From Macrosoma leucophasiata (taxonomy: Eukaryota > Arthropoda > Insecta > Lepidoptera > Hedylidae): 64,000 nucleotides of DNA. The notes below the pieces were generated by a model. It saw only the letters and a program-made list of their open reading frames with translations. It was not told where the DNA came from and ran no database searches. The translations under genes were made by a program, and so were the position numbers. The stretch is taken from the NCBI GenBank assembly GCA_036365455.1, contig JAWQUS010000025.1, positions 22,232,001 to 22,296,000 of the forward strand, read 5' to 3'. Shown one piece after another: positions 23,113 to 34,617 of the stretch (positions within the stretch are counted from its first letter, which is position 1; each line of letters begins with the position of its first letter).

Positions 23113-24127
23113 CTGCTGGATGAGTTGTAAGTTAAAATTGGATGTGTAATGGATACAGCAAATTCAACGATGTCTAAGGATGAGATTCACAGACTGCACT
23201 ACGACTTTGCTTTTTTCTAGGTTAGAACTGTCAAAACCCATATTTTTACTGACAGTTCTAAGCATACTTTGCTTAAGAAAATGGAAAAAACTGATAGATA
23301 TTCGATTTTGAGAGCCAAACTTTTACAATTTGGGGGAAAATGATCGTCTCCACAAAAAAAAACTCTAAGTAGATAGCTGCTTACTTTAAAAATTAAATTA
23401 TTTTTACTGCAGATATCAGTTTGACACCTTAAAATGATAAATGTTTGTAAAAATAAATCCAACATTGACTATTTTCAATCAGATTTGTATAGTAAATGCT
23501 TAAAAATATGGTCATCGTACATGATTCAACAACCATTTTTATTTCTGACTCAAAAGAAGTATAATATAAGAACCAAGTACCAAATGTGAGTTTATTAAGA
23601 CAAGTTATTAAGAAGACACAATCATATTTTTGCCCTCGCACCAAAGTTGAGTAAGAATGAAGTGTTTTTATTAACTTTAATTAAATGTTAAGTGATTTTT
23701 ATTAATGGAGACTTTCCCAAACTATCTCGCCCAATATTCAAAAATCTAGAAGCAGTTATTAATCTTTAAAAAATATTCAATGCACACATAGTGGACAGCA
23801 ATTTGCAGGCATTGGCAGAGCCTACTGGACTAAAGGCAGTAAATAAACAAAATTTTACTTAAATTTCTGTATCTTTAATATTAAAACAACAACATTTGCT
23901 GCAAAAATAATAACAAATATGAATACTTCAGAGTTTTAACTACGAGTACGAAAGCCAATAGCAAATATTTCATTTCGTTTTATTCGTGTTACGTTTCATA
24001 TTATATAAATACTTAATATTGTTTTGCATACTGTAAGCATCAAAAACTGCCTAACTACTGTTGTCTTCAAACAAATTGTGATGATTGTCATAAAATAAGA
24101 CGGGAATTATTACTTTAGAATTATTAC

Positions 24128-24562
24128 AGTGTTCAACAATAAATATTGCACATCGGGCCTAGGAAGGAGACTTCGGCTTATTTCGGGTCTGCAGAGCGCA
24201 CAGACCAATCAGCCTTCCTTTTGGTTCCATAGTCGATGGTAGAGCGTTATCTCTTTCGTACCGTACTTATTTGACGTTTGTCGACCATTTTGATTAAGTT
24301 TTGACCAATACCGGACTGACTGTGTACCGAATGGTCGAGTACTGTAACATATACTTCACACATCTCCACAACTATAAGGTACAGTACTCATCAAGAAATA
24401 TTGCACTTCGAGCCTATGAAAGAGACAATCGGCTAGTTTCGACTTCGTAGAGCGTTATCTCTGCTGCACACTCTACGTAAGCACCGATAGTCCGTTATTG
24501 GTCAAAACATGATCGATTTCAAAGTGGTATCGCTCTAGAGACCCGAAATAAGGCGAACTTTT
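24128..24562. mobile_element. Two adjacent CAGTGCTCAAC-type MITE copies
   Basis: One starts at 24128 (ta|cagtgttcaacaataaatat), another at 24382 (ta|cagtactcatcaagaaat). Both show the aatattgcac, agagcgttatctct and tttgaccaata blocks seen at 49315-49560, 56832-57076 and, partial, 44360-44535. CAGTG ends with a TA flank suggest a Tc1/mariner-type duplication. Both copies appear truncated at their right ends. Confidence 0.6.
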
Positions 24563-24563
24563 T

Positions 24564-24960
24564 TACTGGTGGTAGAGCTCGAGTAACGGAGCTGGCGGGC
24601 GTAGGCACCACCGCATTACCTAATATACTTGCAGCTAAATGGTAGTGTTCAGCACTATCGTGTTCCGGTCAGGTGGTACGGCCCTGTAATTTCCGGCACA
24701 GAGGCATAACACTTAAGCCTCAGGAGTGGTAACACATCTCCATTTTGACCTTGGTCTTCGTGTGGATGTCTATAGGCTGCAGTCATCACTAAACATCAAT
24801 GTGAACTGCAAGCTTGTTTGCCACTTCCACTACATAAAACATAAAAAATAACACCTTAGGCCTCAGGCGAGGCAACGCATCTGCATTTTGACCTCTGATC
24901 TTTGTGTGGGTGTCTATAGGCTGCAGTAATCACTTAACATCGATGTGAACTTATTACATT
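24564..24960 (+). repeat. R1, best full copy, plus partial second copy
   Basis: Bases 24564-24840 run from actggtggtagagctcgag to cttgtttgccacttccacta. A second partial unit follows at once (24858-24955, cctcaggcgaggcaacgc onwards), lacking the first half. Confidence 0.7.
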
Positions 24961-26480
24961 AAAAAAAAAGAAAAAAGGCCTAAGGTCATTGCGCAATATT
25001 TCTTGTGGGATACTGTAATAAAAGTTTTTATTTTCTATTTCATAATGGTTTGTCTTTTGAATAGAAGTATATCTGTACATCTTATGACAATCGCAAATTC
25101 ATTTTCTGTGCATTTTGCCGAACTACTGCGTTGTTACTTCAAACCTTTAAGAACTGCAATAACAGTAATTTGTTTCAAATGCTGTTAGTGGTGTTGATGT
25201 GAATCAATATGCATTGTTTTGTTATTAAATTCAAATATTAAATATTCTCAATTTACTGAACATCAAGTAAAATAAGAGGATCAGTAGGGAAAGATTTAAA
25301 GATACTGGTGAAAAGTTAATGGCTTGTATATTAACTTAAAAAACTGAAAAACATTATGATTTTATTGTTTGTAAATTTTTTGCTGATAACTGTACGAGTA
25401 TGTTGAATTTGAATATTATTTACAAATAGACGCATTATCGGCGCTTCTAGTCAGGAAAATCAATAATTCAGATAGGATGCTCCGACCAGGCGATGAGATA
25501 GCCCCGAAAAATTTATATAATAACAAATTATATGGTAACTTTGTTTATTCAGCGTTCAATACATCATTCATCATTGTCCATACAAGACGAGTACTTGTGT
25601 TTCCTTTGTATTTCACTAGATGGCGCCTTTCGTGTGCACGCTACAGACCTTTAGTATGTTTCAATATCGTTAACTTTCCATTTGTACATTGTACGCAAAA
25701 TTGTTACAGAAATTTAATATAAAATCTCAAAAGTTTAATCAGAAATGTTAATATTCCTATTGTCCACGCGGGAATGCAACGGACACAGTAAAATGAAATT
25801 GTACGTCGGCAGCTGTATTCAATGCGAGGACTATTAGAAGACAATGCATATTGATCGTGCAGTTTAGTATTGTAAACTGTTTAACCCATGCTGTTATTGC
25901 AAAACTGCAAGATAACGTAAACTCACTCACAGATGGCGCTCCACGTCGCACCTGCTACTTGGGTGTCACACGATTAATTGAAGCTCGCCTTAGTAAGAAA
26001 ACTATATGCAAGAATCTCTTTGATATTCCACTCAAGTGTATATTTTTTTAAGTACATCAACGGTACACATACATTTTCCTTATAGCAACAGACAGACATT
26101 GTAAAACTAAATAAGCAGACGGGACTTATCGTTGTGATTACCTCCAAGAATTGAATTTGACAAAAAGTAAAGAAGATCTCTCCTATTTAATTTTGAATAT
26201 CAACTTAGTTTAGTTAAGCGTCAACAAATCACTCAACAAAATTAAATTAATAATATGGTAACACGGTATGTTTGTTTGAGACCTGGCGACATTGTTTGGT
26301 TTTGTAGTAGATTATCAGAGAGGTTCTTGCAATAGAATTAAGACTGCGTTGGATATGTACAATACACAGACTAGTTGTTTTCGGGTACTAAGCATATAAA
26401 AGCAATTCTTTAATTAATATACAAATTACGTGTGGGTTGAGAACGCTGCTGCTATATCTGCTATTATATTGTTATTTTAA

Positions 26481-26675
26481 CTAGCTGTCCCGGCCAACTT
26501 CGTATCGCCCGAAAAATTTAAAAAAAAAATCCAAAAATGTTATGAAAAATAGATGTTGGCCGATTCTCATAGATAACGGATAAGCACAAAAAAATTCTTC
26601 AAAATCGGTCAAGCCGTTTCGGATGAGTATGGCAACGAAAACTGTGACACGAGAATTTTATATATTAGATTGTAG
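26481..26675. mobile_element. Helitron-like fragment
   Basis: It starts ctagctgtcccggccaactt, and includes aaaatcggtcaagccgtttc. The inverse end, gccgggtcagctag|t, occurs at about 56510-56534. A CTAG next to T is typical of a Helitron 3' end. It carries no coding sequence. Confidence 0.5.
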
Positions 26676-27023
26676 AATTAAAAAAAAATAAGGAAGCAAT
26701 CAAATTATCATTTTTGTTACTGCGAAAATAAATTTGAACTATTTGATGAATTGCATATTAATATAATCTTGGTCTCATGAATACATTATTTTAACAAAAT
26801 ATTATATAGAACAGAGACGTCAATTGAGGTTGCTAAGTTCAGGGTAGTCAAAGGGAAAATATAAATAGTAGAGAGGTTTCCTAATTCAACTTTAGAAATT
26901 TTCACAATTCAAATGGGAAAAATCAAACATAGTTACCACTATAAAATACTATAAATGAAAAGTAACTTGTCTTTACTGAAAATGTAGTAAATAATATGAC
27001 AGTTTATCGTCATATTTCACTGT

Positions 27024-27250
27024 CAGGGTTGCCAACAAAAATGTATTCAGAGTCCTTCAGACAATAAATTTTCAAAGCTTTGATAAAATGGAGTTCAAAT
27101 CATTGACCAACCAATATTTGCTTGTGTCAACGCAGCTCTAACTCCAAAGGAAAGTAGTCATTTTATGATTGTAGCGAAACGAGAAAATATATCTGTTTCT
27201 AACAATTATCTAACAAATAAATATACATTTTTAATACGGTTGGCAACCCT
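27024..27250. mobile_element. AGGGTTGCCAAC TIR element, copy 1
   Basis: Inverted ends cagggttgccaac and gttggcaaccct, flanked by actgt on both sides. A second element with the same ends lies at 63351-63466. Confidence 0.6.
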
Positions 27251-27702
27251 ACTGTAAGCCCAAAGCAACCCGAAAGCGCATATAAATAACCTATTAAGCA
27301 GATACCAAAACTCGTTTCGCGTCCACTTTACTGGAATATTGTCGAATTTACCACAGTTTTGTTATTAATATAAGCCACATAAATAAATTAGCAATTTCAT
27401 TTCATACTACTACTACTACTTCTTCAGAACCCTTATAACGTTATTCAATTCTAGTCTGTTCTGCATTACAATAAGACCAAATTCACTCAAACATGACGAA
27501 AAAAAACATAAGATTCGATAACTACGTATACTAATTAAAACAAATAAATCACTTGTTAATCCAAACACTAGGTAATCTAAAAAGTTATTTTTTGGCTACA
27601 TTCAAACTCGGGACAGTCAAATAATGTCAGTCAGTGTATCAGACACACACAACACAGTCTTTTTACGTGGTCAGCTCACTAGTTATAAATTAAGAAAATA
27701 GA

Positions 27703-27752
27703 CAGAAATATTAATACATACATGTTATTATATGTATGTATTAATATTTCTG
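27703..27752. repeat. Perfect 21-bp AT-rich hairpin
   Basis: Bases 27703-27723 pair perfectly with 27732-27752 around an 8-base loop. It is too short and too symmetric for a typical microRNA precursor. Confidence 0.6.
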
Positions 27753-27844
27753 GATACATCCATATTATTATATGTTTAAGAGATCATAAAAAATAATATT
27801 TTGATATTTTACGGTCTTAGATGAGGTAGAACATAGAATCAACA

Positions 27845-28605
27845 ATATGGGGTACTTCAAAGTCCTTCAGGGCTGGCAGCGCGTTGGCAACTCCCCTGGT
27901 GTTGCATATGTTCATAGGCGACGGTGACCACTTTCCATCAGGTGGCCCGTCTGCTTGACAAAAATAAATAATAAATATAATAAAAAGATACAAGGTGTTT
28001 TACCATACCTACATATTTTATAGTTTTGAAATATTATCTAGTGAACCTTAAGAACATTTCAAATAGTATGTCTTTGAGTTTATCGCGTTCATCGCGTCCG
28101 AAACGTCGCGTCACGTCGTATTCGTCGCTCACATAGGGCACCCAGTTATATTACTAGTGCTTCAGGATGCTATTACACTATAAACACGAATGAGTCAGGT
28201 CGCATCTCATTATATCAACCACGTAGCTCATATGTCATTCACTGACTCGCACTCTTTCACATTTTCATCGCAGTCGTCACGCTCACTGTGTATATTTTTT
28301 TTATGTCACAGGATTGACAGACAAGCAGACGGGCCACTTGATGGAAAGAGGTCACCGTCGCCTATGAACATTTGCAACACCAGGGGAGTTGCCAACGCGC
28401 TGCCAGCCCTGAAGGACTCCTTTGACGCCATTTTTTAAGAACCCCATATTGTAGCACCGAGGGAACACCTCAGAGGGAAGTTCATTCCACAATTTACACG
28501 TTCTGGATAAAACGAACGTATTTTGTGCTGAGAACGAATCGCGTACGATTTACGCTCGCCACTTGCCCGACGAAGCAGACTATAAGGCTGTCTCAAAATT
28601 AATCC
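27845..28605. repeat. Pair of related LINE/SINE-type fragments, opposed
   Basis: Bases 28300-28435 (gacagacaagcagacgggcc, tgccagccctgaaggactcc) recur inverted at 27852-27965. The plus copy continues to about 28605 with ggaagttcattccacaattt. This is a repeat commonly found in moth genomes; no intact frame. Confidence 0.55.
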
Positions 28606-28748
28606 TCTACATACGTCCAATTCAAAAAATGGCGTTTATCTTCGGACACCTCTACATTAAAGATCAATAAAAAGCCTACAAACGATACGAAACGAGTGAA
28701 CCAACCACGCGATTAGTAAGAAGATAAAAGCCAGGCGATACGCTACCG

Positions 28749-28846
28749 CTATATAGGCGTGGAGTGCCCCAGGCGGGGACCAAAGGACCCCGGGTGTCTA
28801 GGAGCAAGAGACCCCGGGTGGTCCCCGTTGCGGTCCCCCGTCTGAC
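28749..28846 (-). CDS. Read-through tail of e17 (alternative end)
   Basis: If the e17 donor at 28845-28846 is not used, the frame continues 32 codons to TAG at 28749-28751. The tail is Gly/Pro-rich (DHPGSLAPRHPGSFG) and arises from a GC-rich, imperfectly repeated DNA segment with two gaccccgggtg units. It may be only intron sequence, or a short alternative C-terminus by intron retention. Confidence 0.35.
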
Positions 28847-29009
28847 CTGGGCCGGGGTCGGGCGTGCGGCAGGCTATGGAGCGCTGGCGGGTCTCCTCCA
28901 TGATGAAGGTGTTGATGACGTAGGCCTCCCGACGGATGCGGTCCCGCAGCTCGCCCGACATGTCCGGGATCGCCCATTTCACGATTATCATCACTAGCGC
29001 CACCACGTT
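28847..29009 (-). CDS. Anoctamin exon e17 (last membrane segment)
   Basis: It follows a good acceptor (tttactctcag) in phase 0. It encodes NVVALVMIIVKWAIPDM, the last membrane segment and the conserved W-x-I-P-D motif, then LRDRIRREAYVINTFIMEE, the cytosolic helix found after TM10 in the family. It ends CRTPDPGPG at a ccag|gtcaga donor, leaving one base that fits e18. The membrane part is certain; the exact right-hand boundary (donor versus read-through to 28749) is less so. Confidence 0.85.
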
Positions 29010-29655
29010 CTGAGAGTAAAGGGTTTCATGTGGCAAAAATATAACCATATATTTGTAATGTTCAAATAAATTGCGGTTGTCAGCGGTTTATTTTCTTACC
29101 ATGTATAATGATATAACGAAATGTAACTAAGCTGAAAAATTATACCACGGAAATAGACACACCGTGTGCAGGGCATAAAAAGGACACACCGCAGTGCGCC
29201 AGGCTATTGCACGTTTCCTTGCCGCTCTGAGAAATTACTTTGTCGCGAACAATCGAATGAATCATTATCTTTTTTGAAAGTGCGAGTGTTCATTTTGATC
29301 GAAGTAATTTAAATAGAAGCAAAGTGGAACATTATTATTCGTTTCTAAATTAATCAGGAAAATGTAGATATGCCCTGCAAAGTGCAGAATTCACATTCAT
29401 CACACATACATATAAAAGTTATCTTCTACATGCATTTTAAACCCCATTGATGTAAATCGGGCACATTTCCAAACTCCGAATGTGCCGTTCCAAAATATGA
29501 ATCTTTCAAATTGGTACATAAGAAAAAACAGTCGGCTAGTAAGTAAAGTCGTTGATTAGTATCAGTAGTGGAGAAAAACCAAACTATTAAAGGAACAACG
29601 ATACTACTTTGGACAGAACGTTGGGCGTTGTTCGGGTATATATTAACAAAATTAC
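29010..29655. repeat. Intron e16-e17 with GACACACCG repeat copy 2
   Basis: Bases 29147-29310 match the repeat at 15138-15350 (ggacacaccgcag, tttccttgccgctctgagaa). The rest of the intron shows nothing recognised. Confidence 0.5.
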
Positions 29656-29758
29656 CTCGAACACAACGACGAAAGCCAACCGCGCACCCATCACGTGCCA
29701 ATACCAGTTGCTGTGCTCGTAGTCGCCTTCATTGTTGTAGTGCCAATATCCTGGGTAA
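29656..29758 (-). CDS. Anoctamin exon e16
   Basis: The acceptor tttatattgcag and donor gag|gtaattt bound 103 bases. The first base completes a serine codon with e15. The peptide includes YWHYNNEGDYEHSNWYWHVM and ends ARLAFVVVFE, which matches the family's 'W-x-x-L-A-A-R-L-A-F' start of the last membrane helix. It is the extracellular loop and the beginning of TM10. Confidence 0.9.
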
Positions 29759-30021
29759 CTGCAATATAAAATTTACAAAATATTTCTTTTTATGTCGTGT
29801 ACGTTCCAAATAGATAGTAAGCAAATAATTTAATCTATAAAATTCTAAAAAAAAAAAAACTAGAAATGTCAATGTAGATAGTGTCTACATTGCCACTCCT
29901 GGTGTGCGACCGCCTGATACCAAAGCTGTTACACCTTTGTCCCAGAAAGGTTGATCGGTACCAAGCAATAAATATTGCATAGGTGGTATTTCAGATTTGG
30001 TTCGAGAATTGATTTTTTTTT

Positions 30022-30205
30022 TTTTTATGTAAAGGAAGTGGTAAACAAGCGTGCAGTTCACATTGATGTTCAGTGATGACTGCAGCCTATAGACACCCAC
30101 ACAAAGACAAAGGTCAAAATGCGGATGCGTTACCACTCCTGAGGCCTAAGGTATTATGCCTCTGTGCCGGAAATTACAGGGCCGTACATTACCACCTGAC
30201 CGGAA
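30022..30205 (-). repeat. R1 copy in intron
   Basis: Reverse orientation, from aagtggtaaacaagcgtgca to accacctgaccggaac. It lacks the terminal gcattacctaat block. Confidence 0.65.
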
Positions 30206-30430
30206 CATAAAACTGGATGAAAAACTTTGTCAAATAAAAAGTTTTTTTATCTTGACTTATTGTTTAATTCTTTATCTTACAAGATCCCGCCCGCGGGCTC
30301 AAACACAAGGTCTTTTACGTAAACCAATTATTACACATTAAAAAAATCAATAAGTTTATTTATCATTTGAGATTACTCTCTTCTCTTTCGTGTTACTCTT
30401 GTCAGAGTGGTTGTGGTCACGTTGAGGCGT

Positions 30431-30965
30431 CCGCGTTGGTGTTGGAGGCAGACACAGCTCTCTTCACGATCTCCGCCATCTTCCTCGGTTTGTGGACTGT
30501 CTAGCGCAGTCCGACACACGGTTTCCCACTGCGGATTTCACTTGGTCAGTCCAGCGCATAGGTGATCTGCCGCGTGATCGGGTTCCCTCCACTTTTCCTT
30601 GTACGACCAGTCGTTCTATCGAGTCATTTCCACGTCTCGATACATGGTCAAAGTACTGCAGTATACGTGTTTGTACTATGGTCTACAGACGCTTTGTGAT
30701 GCCAAGTTCCTTGAGTATGGACACATTGGTGCGGAACTCCGTCCAAGATATGCCAAGCATCTTCCTCCAGCACCATATCTCTAGAGCATCTATCTTCCCT
30801 CTTTCCAACTCACGCACTGTCCACGTCTCTGCGGCGTACAGGAAGATTGGGAACACGAGTGTACGCATGAGCCTCGTTTTGATGGTTTTCGTGATGTTGC
30901 GATTTCTCCACACATTCTTTAGCTTCTCCACAGCGGTTCTGGTTATGGCAGACGCTTTACTTCAT
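30431..30965 (-). pseudogene. LINE reverse transcriptase C-terminal fragment
   Basis: Minus-strand frame 30683-30931 reads KTIKTRLMRTLVFPIFLYAA, then ETWTVRELERGKIDALEIWC and RRKMLGISW-like sequence (actual WRKMLGISWTEF). This is the C-terminal thumb and connector of insect non-LTR reverse transcriptases. A TAG follows GITKRL, but the same frame then continues with IVQTRILQYFDHVSRR and RSRGRSPMRWTDQVKSA, the usual R-G-R-P-x-x-R-W end. The RT catalytic core is absent, so this is a 5'-truncated dead copy. Confidence 0.75.
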
Positions 30966-31014
30966 CGACGCAACCACCTTTTTTTGAAATTACAAGAATC
31001 GACTTCAAAGATAG

Positions 31015-31160
31015 GACTTTAGTAGCTCAATTGGAAGAGCGGCTGGACTAGATTCCCAGTAGGCCGTGAGTTCGAGTCTCGTCTGAAGTCAAATTTTTCT
31101 TTCCATTTTTCTTTAAAATAAAATATATTTCACAAGCACGTGTTAATGCGAAATAATATA
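31015..31160 (+). repeat. tRNA-headed SINE in intron
   Basis: It has an A-box-like tagctcaattggaagagcgg, a B-box-like gagttcgagtctcg, ctgaagtcaaatttttcttt, and a tail ending tgttaatgcgaaataatata. The tail also appears at 22315-22395 and, inverted, at 55460-55540. Confidence 0.7.
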
Positions 31161-31552
31161 AAACAATTACAAGAATCGCTTATGATATGTTATAAATTAA
31201 TTACTATTTTAAACCATGGTGAATAACAATAGACACATGTCGCGTTAGTCTACAAGTTACAAAAAAATATAATCAAGAAATATATGCTGATATTGTATAT
31301 CAGTAGAATGGCTCATTTCCTCTCTTACTAACAGATAACATAGAGTTAAGAAAAAGAAAAGGAGTCATTCTTTGTCGTTCACATCAAAAATTCTTTGTCG
31401 TTCACATCAAAAATTCCTCGTCGGAACACCTGTTTCTATCAAAATACATGATCTGAGAATCTTCAAAGGTCGAAGAAACACTATAGTACCCTTGTCTCAA
31501 TATCTTTAAAACATTTGTCCTTTTAAACAGGACACATTTCTCATACACTAAC

Positions 31553-31713
31553 CTGCACGTAGCCTCAGTGTAAGTAGTCTTATTGGAGATGTTCTCCAGC
31601 ACGCTAACGTTGAAGTCAGTGAGGGTGTGGTTGATGTACTGGTCCATCGAGCCCGTCGTGGCCTGGTATACGAGTCGCGGGATGAACTCCGACGTGAACG
31701 CTATTATGAAGCC
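31553..31713 (-). CDS. Anoctamin exon e15
   Basis: 161 bases, phase 0 at the acceptor (ttttattttcag), two bases left at the donor (tgcag|gttag). The peptide GFIIAFTSEFIPRLVY is a strongly conserved anoctamin segment (TM9). It continues into an extracellular loop with several potential N-glycosylation sites (NHT, NVS, NIS, NKT) and ends ATC before a split codon. The equivalent loop in vertebrate anoctamins is likewise variable and glycosylated. Confidence 0.92.
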
Positions 31714-32421
31714 CTGAAAATAAAAAATAAGAGTCGTTGTTCAACGCGAACAGAAGGACGAGAGCGAATACCGCCACGAATAGACGGTCGCTATGACATT
31801 TTTACCGGTTGTTCGGTATATTCCCGCGAAGGGTTCAGATCTAATATGAGTTATGGTGGGTAGCGTAATATCAATGATTATTAATTTCTTTCTTCTGAGA
31901 TAGCACCAAAACGCAAAGTGTATTTTACTTCACGGGTTCAGAGCCCTACAGACCATATAGGCTCTGTTTTATTTTCAACGCGCGCAAAGCCACAAGTTAA
32001 CTACGGAGCAATATACTCTAATTAAGACAACTCAAACTGGTGGTGATGCTGGGCTTGTTGGAGTAGTCTATGACCCGTATTATACAGATCTCACTCCTTA
32101 CGACGATCCTAATATACCCGTTTTACATAACAATAAAACTGTTATTATGTGCCGAGAAAACTTAGCTTTTGTCTATGGATATTGTCACCACTAGGCGGGA
32201 ACCGAACTGTCATGTCATTGCAGTCTTCACCAGAAGAACCTTACTGCTATGCTGTGTTTTCTCGGCACATAATAACCGTTTTATTGTTATATAAAACAGG
32301 TATATTATGAGCCTTTGGAAAACACAGCATAGCATTATGAAGACGTGTTTGATATCTGCTGGTGACAAATAAGACACACGCAATGTTGAAATTTAAGTTA
32401 GAATAGTCTGAATACGAAGAC

Positions 32422-32456
<35 letters not shown>

Positions 32457-32744
32457 GAATAGGTACAATAGATATACCTTAAAATATACATGGTATTTCT
32501 TTTACAAACATAATAACATGGTAATATGCTTCCGAAGCATGTAATTTCAAGAAATCAAAATCATTCTATTATATTTTCTTAAGAATTAAAATTAACTTTT
32601 ATCTTCAGTTAAGACAAAATTAGACATGTAATCATATTATTTTAAAATTATCCATCGAATGGCTCTTAATATTATTATCGCATCGCTGTGTATTACTTTC
32701 TCGACAATAATGTTTTGCACAGTTCCAACTTCTACCCAGTAACC

Positions 32745-33912
32745 CTACTCTAGAATTTCGGGAACTGGTCTGTTCTCCAGCCAGGCCAATGATGCGACAG
32801 CTGATCGACATGAACTAGGTGGAGCACTGATTTCTGCATCCTTTAGAACTGAACGGACCTATCCTTCTAGGTCCTGAGAAACTGTCCTGGGGACTGGTTT
32901 CGGATCTCCTTTTACTGTAATAAAAATATGTTCACCAGCCTCTCCAGTTCTTCGATCCTTAGTTAGATACTTCAATCCAACATTGAACCCATCTAACTGG
33001 ACATTAATTCTTCTCACTATGTGGAAGTTATTTCCACCCAGATTGCCGTCTAGATCCATTATCCGTTTTTGCTCAGAATACCAGCCACATATGATGATGA
33101 GAAGAGATCTGAGAAGTAGGGGATTCCAAAATTCCTAACAGGGTCAGATCATGGAATCTGCGACCAGATGTTAGGAGTTAAATTGTTGTAGTTCTCCTAG
33201 CATCTTCGATGCAACTTCGAAAGGTGAATTATCATTAAAATTCCCCATCAGCCAGTCTGCTACCTGTCTACGTCCCATAGGACATTATTGGGAGGTGGTT
33301 TAGAAATATGAATAGCCCTTGATACTAGCCTGACCAAAAAGTTTGATGAAATCTCCTCATGCTGGCCACAATATATTGTAGCAACTGCTGATTTATTTTT
33401 TGTATTAATAGTGGAGTATGCTAGCCTCTCTTTTAAAAAAAAAAGTATCAGCCAGAAATCGAGCCACCTCTTTTGGTGTGGGTGATTTTTCATCCACCCT
33501 ATTAGTACGGCACCATACTATCCACATCCTTATGGCGGGTTCATGGGTGTTTTGAGGAAAAATAGTTTCATTTAGCAGGTTTTTTAGACCAGGAGGCAAG
33601 TCTATTGGACCACCTCTAATCTTCCACACCTGTAGAGTCAATTGCTTGACCTATGGTGGTGGCCGACCCGTCGTGAGGTCCACAAGAACTTTTCGTAGGT
33701 TGGTCACCGTCAAGGCTCGAGTTTGGAGATCCGTTCCCCAAAACGGTTGCTCCCAGACTGGTGCTACTAGGAGGTAAACACCTGTCGCCCTGTTTAAATG
33801 TAAGAGTACCCTCGGAATTAGGTTTGGCGGAGGAAAAATCCACCCAAAGCGGAAATTCCAATCTCGCGAAAAGGCGTTTATGAAGCCTGCAGAAGAGTCT
33901 CGCGGATCTCAT
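32745..33912 (-). pseudogene. Degraded DIRS tyrosine recombinase
   Basis: Spread over several frames: NETIFPQNTHEPAIRMWIVW and KEVARFLADTFF (N-terminal SAM-like part), then STINTKNKSAVATI, FLVRLVSRAIHISKPPPN and LWDVDRVADWLM. These parallel the DIRS pattern of 'T-I-N-x-x-R-S-A' and 'G-x-x-x-x-R-P-P'. Next come LDGFNVGLKYLTKDRR and, after a TAG at 32855-32857, SAPPSSCRSAVASLAW, where the usual catalytic H-x-x-R has lost its histidine. It would normally resolve or integrate the circular cDNA; here it is broken by stops and frameshifts. Confidence 0.65.
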
Positions 33913-34617
33913 GTAGCGTAGTTCGGTACGACAGCAGACCCCTTTTTAACCGACTTTGAAAAAAGGAGGTTATCAATTCGTCTGAATCTTTTTATGCAAA
34001 TAGATCCACGACTGGCATGCCCCATCGGTTGAACACCTCCGAGGTACCCCGAGGTAACAGATGCCATTCTGAAATTGGGAATCTCCGAGACAGTCTGTCT
34101 GCTATGTTGTTGTATCCTACCGGGTAGATACTGAGCTGACAGTGACATATTCCACTTGTCTAGCATCTGGAGATGAAAAGGTAAGGGCTCATAGACCTAC
34201 CGAGCGAATGTCTCCCTCCATGCGCATATACGCCATAGCAGTCCTATTGTCAGCCTGTAGCAGAATATGAGAGCCCCTGAGACTCTCTACCTGGACATCT
34301 ATAAGAAATAGCACAGCAAACATCTCTTTTTTGTTGCTGTGCCAACAAGAAAGAGTATGTTGTCTTTGCGACGGAGAAAAATGTTCGCTACTCCGAAGTA
34401 GCGAACATTGCACGACTAAAGCAAAAATTATCCCCCTGTTGGTAATTTTTGCCACTACCGAGACTTGGCCTATACAAGTACTGATGCGAGGGTTCTCGTT
34501 GGAGACCTTCCGTTTGAACGGGGGTCTCTCACTGCCCCGCTGGGATGAAGTTGACGAAGAATCTGAATCCGATTCGCTCTCCATATAACTCGATGCATTT
34601 GGGTGATCTTGCGCCAC
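33909..34617 (-). pseudogene. DIRS gag-like start fused to RNase H
   Basis: Frame 34190-34617 opens MESESDSDSSSTSS-like (acidic, Ser-rich, gag-like) and then runs into KKEMFAVLFLIDVQVESLRG and HILLQADNRTAMAYM. The latter is the RNase H core with the D-N-x-T-A motif. The continuation 33909-34166 has the LPGR motif and ends SAVVPNYAT, as in DIRS pol proteins. The reverse transcriptase that should lie between gag and RNase H is absent, implying an internal deletion. A perfect 13-bp hairpin (34380-34392 with 34397-34409) sits near the junction. Confidence 0.6.

Larger units (their letters stand above)
23113..28748. other. Last intron or 3' flank of anoctamin
   Basis: This holds only repeats and AT-rich DNA: a foldback fragment (23179-23275), TA-type MITEs (24128-24562), R1 copies (24564-24960), nothing recognised at 24961-26480, a Helitron-like piece (26481-26675), a TIR element (27024-27250), a hairpin (27703-27752) and LINE-like repeats (27845-28605). 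Confidence 0.45.
29759..31552. other. Intron e15-e16, repeat-filled
   Basis: It contains an R1 copy in reverse orientation (30022-30205), LINE reverse-transcriptase debris on the minus strand (30431-30965) and a tRNA-headed SINE (31015-31160). No anoctamin coding sequence is missing here. Confidence 0.6.

Noticed and set aside
27703..27752. MicroRNA precursor
   Set aside because: The stem is perfect, only 21 bp and AT-rich, with no extended imperfect stem on either side.
30492..31022. 176-codon plus-strand open frame, the second longest in the window
   Set aside because: It is antisense to the LINE reverse-transcriptase remnant on the minus strand and has no domain of its own.
31015..31095. 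Possible tRNA gene (also 2930-3014, 38146-38228, 49627-49700, 55540-55618, 55801-55871)
   Set aside because: They have A- and B-box-like sequences, but no paired acceptor stem, and share non-tRNA tails; these are SINE heads.
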